From the NCBI GenBank assembly GCA_020425605.1, contig JAGQRH010000008.1, positions 62,001 through 126,000 of the forward strand: a stretch of 64,000 bases of DNA. Direction: 5' to 3'. The notes beneath the pieces were generated by a model. That model was given only the letters and a program-made list of their open reading frames with translations. It ran no database searches and was not told the DNA's origin. Positions 51,564 to 59,621 of the stretch are shown here, one piece after another (within the stretch, counting starts at the first letter, position 1; every line of letters begins with the position of its first letter). Position numbers and translations under genes: made by a program. This DNA comes from Planctomycetota bacterium. GTDB taxonomy: Bacteria > Planctomycetota > UBA8742 > UBA2392.

Positions 51564-52763
51564 ATGGACGAACGCCTCTATCGCGATCCCAGCCGCCTGT
51601 TCACAATCCGCGTGCCCGCGGGCTTTGAGCGCGACCCACGCGCCAAGAGCCTGGTCTTCCGACACCCAGGCATCGACGGCGCCGTCACCGTAAGCTGCCT
51701 GCGCCACCGCATCGATGACGCCAGCGTCAACCTGTTCGACGCGCTTCCCAGCCGCGACAACATGCAGCACATGCAGCGCTACCAGCGCGAGGGCATGAAC
51801 ATCATCTATGGCGACTACGAAGGCACCCTTAAGAACGAAGAAGAGTACTGGCGCTGGTGGACGCTGCAGCGCGGGCCGGTAGGCATTGTCGTCAGCTTCA
51901 ACGGCTCGCCCGATACCGCTGACGAGAAATCCGTCGACGAGCTTGTGAACGGTATCCACATCATTGAGCGCCCGCCCATCGGCGCCGAGGACTTCACACA
52001 GCGCGCGGCCGAGGTCTACGCCAAGTCACTCAACAAAGCTACGCCCGCAATCCTTCGACCGCTTGAGCTGAGCACCGGTGAAAAGTCCGTCCTGCGCCTC
52101 GACAACGCCTACATCGGCTACCTCGACGCCTGGGACAAAGACGACCGCACTGACCCCGTCGAGCTCCTGACCGGCTGGCTTGAGCTGCTGTGGGGCGAGC
52201 AGGACAAAGACCTCGGTCCGTTCGACGACGTGCGCAGCATGATCTACCCGGTCGTGCGGGCGGCGGGCTATGGAAGCGACACCAAGGTTCCTGTGCTGCG
52301 TCGTGAGGTGGTACCGGGCGATCTTGACCTGCTGGCCGTGGTCGATACCGGCCGAACGCTGCGATTCGTAAGCCACGACGATCTCGAGCGCTGGGACAGC
52401 GTCGACGAAGAAGACGTCTTCTTCTATGCGCGGGAGAACCTGTCGGCACTGAGCCAGGACATGAATCTGCAGGCGCTGACGGACAACGACGGGCATCCCC
52501 GCGCCGTGATCATCGCAACCCACGACAGCTACGACGCGTCGCGCCTCGTGCTGCCAGAGTTGTACAGCAAGCTCTCCGAGGTAATCGGCCCGAATCTGCT
52601 GGCGGGTGTGCCCAACCGCGACTTCATGATCGTGCTGTCGGCCGACGACGCGGAGCTGGTAGAAAACGTCGGCGCCCAGGTGAAACTCGATTCAGAAACC
52701 CGCCCCTACTCCATCAGCAGCAAGCTCTACAAGCTCACCAAAGACGGCGTCGAAGCACGCTGA
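51564..52763 (+). CDS. DUF1444-containing protein with novel N-terminal domain
   Basis: 399 residues, ATG with AGGGGCGG upstream. The C-terminal two thirds (about 150-395) resembles the YtpQ/UPF0354 (DUF1444) family: AYIGYLDAWDKD-like region, VPVLRREVVPGDLDLLAVVD, RTLRFVSHDDLERWDSVDEE, IIATHDSYDASRLVLPELYS, GPNLLAGVPNRDFMIVLSAD. The N-terminal 135 residues (LFTIRVPAGFERDPRAKSLV ... EEYWRWWTLQRGPVGIVVSF) look like a separate small alpha/beta domain I cannot name. DUF1444 has no assigned function. The gene is 8 bases after mcsB, so a link with arginine phosphorylation or proteolysis is possible. Confidence 0.75.
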   Translation: MDERLYRDPSRLFTIRVPAGFERDPRAKSLVFRHPGIDGAVTVSCLRHRIDDASVNLFDALPSRDNMQHMQRYQREGMNIIYGDYEGTLKNEEEYWRWWTLQRGPVGIVVSFNGSPDTADEKSVDELVNGIHIIERPPIGAEDFTQRAAEVYAKSLNKATPAILRPLELSTGEKSVLRLDNAYIGYLDAWDKDDRTDPVELLTGWLELLWGEQDKDLGPFDDVRSMIYPVVRAAGYGSDTKVPVLRREVVPGDLDLLAVVDTGRTLRFVSHDDLERWDSVDEEDVFFYARENLSALSQDMNLQALTDNDGHPRAVIIATHDSYDASRLVLPELYSKLSEVIGPNLLAGVPNRDFMIVLSADDAELVENVGAQVKLDSETRPYSISSKLYKLTKDGVEAR

Positions 52764-52805
52764 TACGGCCTTTGCAGCCTGGCTTTCGCCTTGTTCAATG
52801 CCGCC

Positions 52806-53792
52806 ATGACGAATTCACTTGATGTAGTTGCCATCGGCAACGCGCTGGTTGATGTGCTGGCGCACTCTGACGACGAATTCCTGGCTAGCCGCTCGATTGA
52901 AAAAGGCTCGATGAGCCTGATCAACGCTGAGCAAGCCGACGCGCTCTACGCCCAGATGGGCCCGGGCGTGGAATGCTCGGGCGGCAGCGCGGCGAATACA
53001 GTTGCCGGTATCGCCTCGCTTGGCGGCAGGGCCGGCTTTATCGGCAAAGTTGCCGGCGATCAGCTGGGCAAGATTTTTAGACACGACATCACGTCGCTGG
53101 GCGTCGAGTTCAGCAGCGAGCCGACGCACGACACCAACCCAACCGGGCGCTGCCTGGTGTTCGTCACGCCGGACGCACAGCGCACCATGCAGACGTTTCT
53201 CGGCAGCGCGGGCGAAGTCAGCCCGTCTGACGTGGATGCGGCATTGATTCAGCGCGCGCAGGTTACTTACTTCGAGGGCTACCTGTGGGACGCGCCGCCC
53301 GCCAAGCAGGCCTATCTCAAGGCCGCCGAGATCGCGCACGCGGCGAACAAGAAGGTCAGCCTGACGCTGAGTGACAAGTTCTGCGTCGACCGTCACCGGG
53401 CCGAGTTCCTAGACCTGGTGCACGGCCACATCGACATCCTGTTCGCCAACGAAAACGAAATCGTCGCGCTGTACGAAAGCGGCAACTTCGACGCGGCGGT
53501 CACGGCCGTGCGCGGCAAGTGCGACGTCGCGGTGCTGACCCGCAGCGAAAAGGGCGCGCTTATCGTGACGCCGGACGAAACCATCGAAGTGAAGGCCCAC
53601 CCAGTGGACAAGGTCGAGGACACCACCGGCGCGGGCGACCTGTTCGCGGCCGGCTTCCTGTACGGCTACACCCACGGCAAACCGCTCGCCGACTGCGGCA
53701 GGATCGCCGCCATCTGCGCAGCCGAAATCATCTCACACGTGGGTGCCCGGCCGGAAGCCAACCTCGCAGAACTGGTGGCAAAGCACGCGTAG
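52806..53792 (+). CDS. PfkB family carbohydrate/nucleoside kinase
   Basis: About 328 residues from the ATG at 52806 (MTNSLDVVAIGNALVDVLAH); the TTG at 52791 is rejected. Ribokinase-fold motifs: VECSGGSAANTVAGIASLGG, GFIGKVAGDQLGKIF, DILFANENEI and the catalytic TTGAGDLFAAGFLYG with the base aspartate in GAGD. The N-terminal pattern and the GSMSLI segment resemble the adenosine-kinase-like branch found in many bacteria; sugar substrates remain possible. It follows the DUF1444 gene by 42 bases. It converges on the LOG gene, with a hairpin between the stops. Confidence 0.88.
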   Translation: MTNSLDVVAIGNALVDVLAHSDDEFLASRSIEKGSMSLINAEQADALYAQMGPGVECSGGSAANTVAGIASLGGRAGFIGKVAGDQLGKIFRHDITSLGVEFSSEPTHDTNPTGRCLVFVTPDAQRTMQTFLGSAGEVSPSDVDAALIQRAQVTYFEGYLWDAPPAKQAYLKAAEIAHAANKKVSLTLSDKFCVDRHRAEFLDLVHGHIDILFANENEIVALYESGNFDAAVTAVRGKCDVAVLTRSEKGALIVTPDETIEVKAHPVDKVEDTTGAGDLFAAGFLYGYTHGKPLADCGRIAAICAAEIISHVGARPEANLAELVAKHA

Positions 53793-53793
53793 C

Positions 53794-53823
53794 AGTGGCG
53801 TGGGTGCCCTCGCCCGTGCCACT
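53794..53823. terminator. Hairpin between convergent PfkB and LOG genes
   Basis: AGTGGC (53794-53799) and GCCACT (53818-53823) pair, with an inner GGG/CCC stem after a two-base internal mismatch. It sits exactly between the two convergent stops and could act in both directions, but there is no T-run on either side. Confidence 0.35.
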
Positions 53824-54358
53824 ATGCACCGAGCAGCGTCAGCAACCTCGCCGGCTCCGGGTGATGCACGATCATCTTCAGCGCCTGTCGGTGCAGGAAC
53901 TCGTGCCGGTCCAAGTGCCCGGCCAGCGCGATCAGCGGTTGCCAGAAGCCTGATACATCCAGAATCCCGATCGGCTTGTCGTGCAACCCGATCTGTCGCC
54001 AGGTCCAGATTTCGAAGAATTCGTCCAGCGTGCCGATCCCTCCGGGCAGCACCACGAACGCGTCCGACAGCTCGGCCATCAGCGCCTTGCGGTCGTGCAT
54101 GCTTTCCACGACATGCAGCTTCTGGACGCCGGTGTGGGCCAGCTCCTTGTCCGCCATGCTGCGCGGGATCACACCCGTTACGTGCCCGCCACCCTCAAGC
54201 ACAGCCTCGGCCACCACACCCATCAGGCCGACGTGTCCGCCGCCGTAGACAAGAGCGATGCCGCGCTTGGCCAGCAGTCGCCCGAAGTCCCGGGCCCCGC
54301 GCATGAACTCGGGTTTGTTGCCGCTGGCCGCACCGCAGTAAACGCAGATCGTTTTCAT
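53822..54358 (-). CDS. LOG family protein (TIGR00730)
   Basis: About 178 residues from the ATG at 54358 (MKTICVYCGAASGNKPEF), the conserved family N-terminus; the upstream extension is rejected. The LOG signature is present as FVVLPGGIGTLDEFFEIWTW (PGGxGTxxE) together with YGGGHVGLMGVVAEAVL and GVIPRSMADKELAH. Family enzymes hydrolyse nucleotide 5'-monophosphates, including cytokinin riboside monophosphate in plants; bacterial roles are often nucleotide or lysine-decarboxylase-like misannotations. It is divergent from the permease gene and convergent with the PfkB gene. Confidence 0.92.
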   Translation of the reverse strand: MKTICVYCGAASGNKPEFMRGARDFGRLLAKRGIALVYGGGHVGLMGVVAEAVLEGGGHVTGVIPRSMADKELAHTGVQKLHVVESMHDRKALMAELSDAFVVLPGGIGTLDEFFEIWTWRQIGLHDKPIGILDVSGFWQPLIALAGHLDRHEFLHRQALKMIVHHPEPARLLTLLGA

Positions 54359-54433
54359 GGCCGCATCATGCCAGACGGGCAGGCTTCCTTCAGTGGCGCG
54401 GCTCACCTAAACTCCGCCGCAACCGGGGGCGGC

Positions 54434-55836
54434 ATGTTCATTGCATCCGAAGAAGTCACTGCGAACTTCGAGCCGACATGGATTCCCATGGCCGTGCTCG
54501 GCGTGATCATGGTGATCACCTACCTCTTCATCGCATTCGAGCGCCTGCACAAATCCGTCAGCGCTATCGTAGGCGCGATCGCCGCCGTCGTCGCCGCCAT
54601 GGCCTTTGGGCTGTTCGGTACCGAGGGCTACGACAGTGTCCACACCATCCTCGGGCATGACATCAACATCCTGGGCGTCATCATTGGCACCAGCATTCTC
54701 GTAGACACAGTCGGCGGTAGCGGGCTGTTCCATTTCATAGCCATCCGCGTAGTGAAGATGACGCACGGCGAGCCGAGGAAGCTGTTTCTGTTTGTCTGCA
54801 TCCTGACTTTCGTGTTCGTCAGCCTGCTGACGCTGGCGCCCGGCAGCCTGTTGATGGCGTCGCTGGTGCTGGTGATCTGCCGGACACTTGGCTATCACCC
54901 GAAGCCCTACCTGATCGCCGTCGCCATCGTCGCCAACAGCGCTGCCCTTACGACTTTCAGCAGCGGCATCGCCACGCTGATGATCGGCACGGCCGCGCAG
55001 ATCCCCTACGTGCACTTCTTCATCGGCAGCACGCCGCTGGCATTCGCCACCGCCATCGTCGCGTACGTTGTGCTGATGAAGATCTACAAGAAGCAGCTGG
55101 TGGCCGACGGCGAAGCCGCCGGCGCAGAGGCCGACCGCAAGCTCAAGGTCGCCAACTTTGACGAATGGGCGCTGGTCAAGAACCGCAAGGTGTTCTGGCG
55201 CAGCGCCGCAGTGCTGGGCATGACAGTGGTTGGCTTCGCGACGGCACAGTTGTTGAACGTGGGCTCGACTTCGTGGCGATGGTCGGCGGAATGGCGGCGC
55301 TGATGTTCTGCGCCGGCGACCCGGAACACGCGATCAAGAAGGTCAAGTGGACCGTCATCCTGTTCTTCGTCGGTCTGTTCGTGATCATCGGCTGCGTGAA
55401 GGCGACCGGGCTGCTGCAGGTCACGGCCGATACGCTGGTCAGCCTCGGCGGCGGAAGCAGCACGGTACTCACCCTGATTATCGGCCTGTTCGTGATGGCC
55501 ACCAGCGGCTTCGTCGACAACATCCCGGTGACGGCCACCATGCTGCCGATCGTCGACAAGATCGCGCAGGGTGACCCCAGCCTCGCCGCACCGCTGTTCT
55601 GGGTGCTGGTGGGCGCGAGCAACCTTGGCGGCAACGGAACGCCAATCGGCAGCGTCAGCAGCGTGGTCGCGCTTCACGCGCTGGAAACCGACCGCGGCGA
55701 GAAAGTCGGCTGGGGCGAATTCATGAAGGCGGGCATGTTGATCCTCGCCTTCCAGGCTGTGCTGGTAATCGGCTACGTCCTGATAATGAACTGGTTGGGG
55801 CTTCTGCCGCAACTTCCGAAGTACGCGGGCGGCTGA
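54434..55836 (+). pseudogene. NhaD/ArsB-type (SLC13-like) permease with apparent -1 frameshift
   Basis: Two overlapping frames make one membrane protein of about 467 residues. The first runs from the ATG at 54434 (MFIASEEVTANFEP) to a stop at 55303, and its hydrophobic character ends near AQLLNVG. The second frame continues with LDFVAMVGGMAALMF and goes on to 55836. The join is the GGG at 55261-55263: one added G gives AAC-GTG-GGG-CTC-GAC (NVGLD) and restores the reading. Family features include NILGVIIGTSILVDTVGGSG, LVICRTLGYHPKPYLI and GASNLGGNGTPIGSVSSVVA. Members exchange Na+/H+ or export arsenite or carboxylates. This could be a true mutation or a homopolymer error; the intact downstream frame favours a recent event or an error. 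Confidence 0.8.
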
Positions 55837-55847
55837 ACGGAGAAGCC

Positions 55848-56786
55848 ATGAGTGAAACGCCGATTGATGACGACTTGCACGAAGCCATGGCGCGGTTCTC
55901 CGCCGCTGCCAATGCGCAGCCGATTGAATTGCCTGCGTTTGAGCCGCCCGCAAAGGTGCTCGTCGCCTTCGACCAGAGCAATCAGGATGACGCCGTGGCA
56001 CAGCTCGCGGCCGGAGTCTGCGCGCGCTTCGGCGCGACGGCAGTGACGACCCTGGCGCGGCCCGGGCTCGACGTCGAAACGCGCCGCAAGCACCTTGAGA
56101 CCATGCATGCGAAGCTGCCCGGTGTGGCCTGCGAGATCGCTCAGCAGCAGGACGACGATGATCCGGCCGACCGGCTGATCGACGCTCGCGACGCCGCCGA
56201 CGCACGCATCATCATCATGCCCGCGCCGTACCTGGAAGACATGAAGACACTGGGGCGCGACAGCGTCGGCAGCACGGCCGAGCGAGTCCTCGCACGCGCA
56301 AAAGTCCCGGTGCTGTTTGCGCGTGAGCCTGGAGACAGGGTTGCGCCCGCACTCGGCAAGCCGCTGGTGAAACTACACGTGCGCCAGCCGGAAGCTGCCA
56401 AGGCGCTGTCCGTCGCGTTTGCGCTTGGCGGCACCAGTGCACGGTATGGCGTCCTGTTCGTCATCGACGCCGGCGCGATGGCAGAAGCAATGGCGCTGCT
56501 TGGCCAGGAAGTCGACCAGTCCAAGCTCACTGACCAGGCGCTGCTGGATGACGCGCAGGCGGCGGCGGGCTCGCTGGTCGCTGCGGCGCAGCACTGGGCC
56601 GCCGACAACAAGGCAACGCTTTCGGTCGAGTTCAAGATCGGCAGCGACCCCGATGTTACCGCCCGCGCCGGCAACGACGGCGGGCACCTGCTTGTGCTGC
56701 CTTGCCCGGCCGATCGCAATTCCGGCGCCTACAGCAGGGCACTGACCGTACTTCGCCTGAGCAGCGTTCCCGTTCTCATGGTGTAG
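55848..56786 (+). CDS. Tandem universal stress protein (UspA-like)
   Basis: 312 residues with two Usp-like halves. The first begins AKVLVAFDQSNQDDAVAQLA (about 36) and ends with STAERVLARAKVPVLFAREP. The second begins near KPLVKLHVRQPEAAKALSVA (about 170) and ends with YSRALTVLRLSSVPVLMV. The ATP-binding G-2x-G-9x-G-S/T motif is only partly seen (GRDSVGSTAERV in the first half), so nucleotide binding is uncertain. GGAG precedes the ATG, and the gene begins 11 bases after the permease. Usp domains next to ion transporters are common and suggest a regulatory or stress link. Confidence 0.78.
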   Translation: MSETPIDDDLHEAMARFSAAANAQPIELPAFEPPAKVLVAFDQSNQDDAVAQLAAGVCARFGATAVTTLARPGLDVETRRKHLETMHAKLPGVACEIAQQQDDDDPADRLIDARDAADARIIIMPAPYLEDMKTLGRDSVGSTAERVLARAKVPVLFAREPGDRVAPALGKPLVKLHVRQPEAAKALSVAFALGGTSARYGVLFVIDAGAMAEAMALLGQEVDQSKLTDQALLDDAQAAAGSLVAAAQHWAADNKATLSVEFKIGSDPDVTARAGNDGGHLLVLPCPADRNSGAYSRALTVLRLSSVPVLMV

Positions 56787-56812
56787 CCGCATGCCGCTAA
56801 CCCCTACTGCTT

Positions 56813-56828
56813 TGGTCAACGTAGACCA
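56813..56828. promoter_or_regulatory. Inverted repeat upstream of marR, candidate operator
   Basis: TGGTC-AACGTA-GACCA, a perfect 5-base inverted repeat with a 6-base spacer, lies about 70 bases before the marR start. A CATAAT hexamer is at 56843-56848. MarR proteins often bind palindromes in their own promoters. Confidence 0.3.
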
Positions 56829-56884
56829 TTCGGGTCCACTTTCATAATCTCGTTATGTTCTGGCATTCCCGCCCTGCGGGCCGC

Positions 56885-56890
56885 TATGCT
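56885..56890 (+). promoter_or_regulatory. Candidate -10 element TATGCT, leaderless-type spacing before marR
   Basis: TATGCT ends 6 bases before the ATG at 56897, with no Shine-Dalgarno in between. A small CCCGC/GCGGG hairpin (56868-56880) lies just upstream. Confidence 0.4.
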
Positions 56891-56896
56891 TCTCTG

Positions 56897-57352
56897 ATGG
56901 AGACGAAAGCTGCACTCGCTTACGTGCGCGAGTTCCTGCGCATTTACTGGGCCAACGAGCATGCACACGAGGCATGGTCGCGTGAGCTTGAGGCGCAGCA
57001 CGATCTGACGGCCAAGCAGTATGCGCTGCTGCGCGCCGTTGAGCGCTCCAGCGATATCACCACCACGTCCCTCACCGAGTTGCTGGGCAAGGCGCAGCCG
57101 GCGATCACCCAGATGCTCAACCGGCTCGAGAAGAACGGCTACATCACCCGTGAAGTCAACGCGGCCGACAAGCGCAAGCGCGAGTTGAAGCTGACCAGGA
57201 AAGCCGAGAAAGTCCTGTCGGCAGTCGAGCCAATCGGCCCAACCCGCGTGGCCCTAGGCCTCGAGCACGCCGGCGACCGCGAAGCCGGCCAGGTCATCAA
57301 GGCAATGGAAACCATCCACGAGTGGATGACCAGGCGCAAGCTCACCAGCTAG
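56897..57352 (+). CDS. MarR family transcriptional regulator
   Basis: 151 residues from the ATG at 56897 (METKAALAYVREFLRIYWAN). Winged helix-turn-helix: LTAKQYALLRAVERSSDITT, TSLTELLGKAQPAITQMLNR (recognition helix) and LEKNGYITREVNAADKRKRE (wing), flanked by dimerisation helices. The target and ligand are unknown. The divergently oriented or neighbouring transport genes (permease, Usp, CLC) are plausible targets. The stop shares CTAG (57349-57352) with the stop of the convergent CLC gene. The upstream 110 bases hold an inverted repeat and a leaderless-type TATGCT. Confidence 0.9.
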   Translation: METKAALAYVREFLRIYWANEHAHEAWSRELEAQHDLTAKQYALLRAVERSSDITTTSLTELLGKAQPAITQMLNRLEKNGYITREVNAADKRKRELKLTRKAEKVLSAVEPIGPTRVALGLEHAGDREAGQVIKAMETIHEWMTRRKLTS

Positions 57353-59088
57353 CCGGTCCTTCGACGTGAGATCCAGCCCGAAATCCAGCCCGGCTCGCGG
57401 CGTTCGACCGCCTGGTCCCTCGACTTTGCGCGCATCAGGTCCGTTCGCGTGCAGATCCCGACAAGCGTGCTGCCGTCCAGCACCGGCAGGTGATCGACAT
57501 CTTCCTCGACCATTCGCAGCAGTACTCGATCGGCAGACTCTTCGGGTGTTGCCGACACGACTTCCATTCTCGCGATCTGGCGAATCGCCAACGAGTCATC
57601 GGCCACGTCGCCAAGATGGCGGCGGCGTACGATGCCCACGCATCGTCCGTCGGCTTCCACGAGCGGGTACGCGCTGTGGCCGGTCTCTGCAAACAGCGCA
57701 CGTGCCTGACCGACGGTGGAGTCTGCGCCAAGTGTAATCACCTGCGGGGTCATGATTTCCCGAACGCGAGTACCTTCAAGGACGTCGGCGCGAATGTCGG
57801 TGGTGACTCTCAGCCCGCGACGCGCGAGCTTCTCAGTCATCAGCGACTCCGGCAGCAGCGCGAATGTAACGAGGTCCGCCACGGCGCTGGCCAGCATCAG
57901 CGGCAGGATGATCTGGTAGTCACCGGTGAGCTCAAACAGGAACACGATCGACGTGAACGTGGCCCGCGTCGCCGCACCAAAGGTTGCCGCCATCGCAACC
58001 ACCGCGGCCGCGCCGGCCGTAACGCCCAGGCCTGGAAACAGACGCTCGGCAAGTATTCCAAAGATGCCGCCGAACGTGCCGCTGGTAAGCAGTACCGGCG
58101 CGAGCGTGCCGCCGGAAGTCCCTGAAGCCAGGGCGATCCACCACGCCAGCAGCTTGCCGCCAAACAACAAGAGCAGCACCCCAAACGGCAGCGTGCCGGC
58201 CAGCACGTCGCTGATCGAGTCATAGCCTACCCCCAGCGCCCGCGGCACGAACACGCCGATGATCCCGAAACCTATAGCGCCGATCAGCGGATGCCAGGTG
58301 ACGGACACGGGCAACTTGCGAAACAGGTGCTCAAACAGGAACAGGCCCTTGGTAACCAGCGTGGCGAGCAAACCGCACGCCAGGCCCAGCACCAGATAAA
58401 AGGGCAGCTTGCCGATCCCGGCGTATTCATGTGCAGGGACGGAAAACAGCGATTGGTGCCCGAACAGGGCAGAATGTACGCCCGCTGCGAGCGTGACCGC
58501 CACAACCAGCGGAATGAAAGCCCGCGTGCTGAACTCGAACAGCAGCAGCTCCAGCGCGATGACAACCGACGCAAGCGGCGCGCCGAACGTCGCCGCCATG
58601 CCAGCCGCCGCCCCGCTGGCCAGCAGGATCTTTCGCTCGGATGCACTGACGTCAAACAGTTGCCCGATCAATGACCCGATCGAACCGCCGGTCACGATGA
58701 TCGGACCCTCCGCGCCGAACGGGCCGCCGGTGCCGATCGCAATCGCCGCGGACAGCGGCTTGGCGACGGCCGCGCGCGGCTGAATCCGGCTGCCGCGGCG
58801 CAATATGGCCTCCATGGCTTCAGGAATGCCGTGCCCGCGAATGATGGGCGACCACTTCGCCAGCAGCGTCACCAGCGCCGCACCGACCACGGGTACCACG
58901 ATGTTCCGCCAGGATGGCTCAAGGCCGGCAAACGACGGCAGTGACCAATCAAGGCGACCATGCCACGCGAGGTTTGTAAGCAGGCCTATGCCGTTCAACA
59001 GCACGTAAGCCGCGCCGCCGGCCATCAGTCCCGCAACGGCAGCGAGCAACACGAGGCGAATCAACCGTTTGGAATCACGAACGTACAT
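57349..59088 (-). CDS. CLC family chloride channel/antiporter with CBS pair
   Basis: 579 residues. The CLC membrane domain (about 1-430) shows the ion-path motifs GHGIPEAMEAIL (residues 85 on; the usual first motif is GSGIP) and GGPFGAEGPIIVTGGSIG, with the gating glutamate at 127, plus GKLLAWWIALASGTSGGTLAP and ATFGAATRATFTSIVFLFEL. Two CBS domains (about 445-565) follow: REIMTPQVITLGADSTVGQA and IARMEVVSATPEESADRVLL. Both gating features suit a Cl-/H+ antiporter or a channel; transport type is not settled. TATGGT lies 8 bases before the ATG. It converges on the MarR gene with shared CTAG. Confidence 0.92.
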   Translation of the reverse strand: MYVRDSKRLIRLVLLAAVAGLMAGGAAYVLLNGIGLLTNLAWHGRLDWSLPSFAGLEPSWRNIVVPVVGAALVTLLAKWSPIIRGHGIPEAMEAILRRGSRIQPRAAVAKPLSAAIAIGTGGPFGAEGPIIVTGGSIGSLIGQLFDVSASERKILLASGAAAGMAATFGAPLASVVIALELLLFEFSTRAFIPLVVAVTLAAGVHSALFGHQSLFSVPAHEYAGIGKLPFYLVLGLACGLLATLVTKGLFLFEHLFRKLPVSVTWHPLIGAIGFGIIGVFVPRALGVGYDSISDVLAGTLPFGVLLLLFGGKLLAWWIALASGTSGGTLAPVLLTSGTFGGIFGILAERLFPGLGVTAGAAAVVAMAATFGAATRATFTSIVFLFELTGDYQIILPLMLASAVADLVTFALLPESLMTEKLARRGLRVTTDIRADVLEGTRVREIMTPQVITLGADSTVGQARALFAETGHSAYPLVEADGRCVGIVRRRHLGDVADDSLAIRQIARMEVVSATPEESADRVLLRMVEEDVDHLPVLDGSTLVGICTRTDLMRAKSRDQAVERREPGWISGWISRRRTG

Positions 59089-59137
59089 GGCGCAGCACCA
59101 TATTTGCGTTGAGTAGCGTCCGCATGCAAGGGCGGGT

Positions 59138-59533
59138 CTACTCAGTGAAGGTCGAATTGGCCGGGTCGAACAGCTTGCCGAAGTGATCGACCGGCTGCTT
59201 TAACGTCTCGATCAGGGCTTCGGCCGCGTGGCGCATTTCATCGCGGTGTTTCTGCGCCATCTCCTCGCCTGCGACATCGGTGTAGATCAGGTGGGACGTT
59301 ACGTAGGCCTTGAAGTCCGACAACTCGACGTACAACCCGTCATAGTCGGTGTTGAACACGTAGCTGAAGGTGCTCTGCTTGCCCTCGGGAATCTTGTTGT
59401 TCGGGTAGCCGAAGTGGTGCAGGGCGGAATACATCGCGGCCCAGGGGGCCAGTTCGTATTCCTCAAGCAGGTCGAGACGCCCTCGGCGGTGCTCATCGAC
59501 GAATTTCAGGGTGCGCTTGTCAGTCAGTTCCAC
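59138..59533 (-). CDS. Conserved-looking hypothetical protein
   Basis: 131 residues from a GTG with GGCGGA-type Shine-Dalgarno upstream. It is acidic and soluble with aromatic-rich stretches (YELAPWAAMYSALHHFGYPN, FNTDYDGLYVELSDFKAYVT) and a helical C-terminus; it has no cysteines, membrane segments or signal peptide. I do not recognise the family. Codon use matches its neighbours, and the frame is preserved with no strong antisense competitor, so it is probably real. It lies 49 bases upstream of the CLC start and 88 bases after coaC, all on the same strand. Confidence 0.6.
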   Translation of the reverse strand: MELTDKRTLKFVDEHRRGRLDLLEEYELAPWAAMYSALHHFGYPNNKIPEGKQSTFSYVFNTDYDGLYVELSDFKAYVTSHLIYTDVAGEEMAQKHRDEMRHAAEALIETLKQPVDHFGKLFDPANSTFTE

Positions 59534-59621
59534 CGGGGTCCGCCTAAGTCTTGATCTGGAAAGGGGTCACGCGCGATTTCCAAGGGCGGAAACTGCCTGA
59601 AACGCCGTCCTCATCGACAGT

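Noticed and set aside
53981..54433. 5' extension of the permease frame
   Set aside because: It lies antisense to the LOG gene and has no membrane character; the start at 54434 begins the hydrophobic protein.
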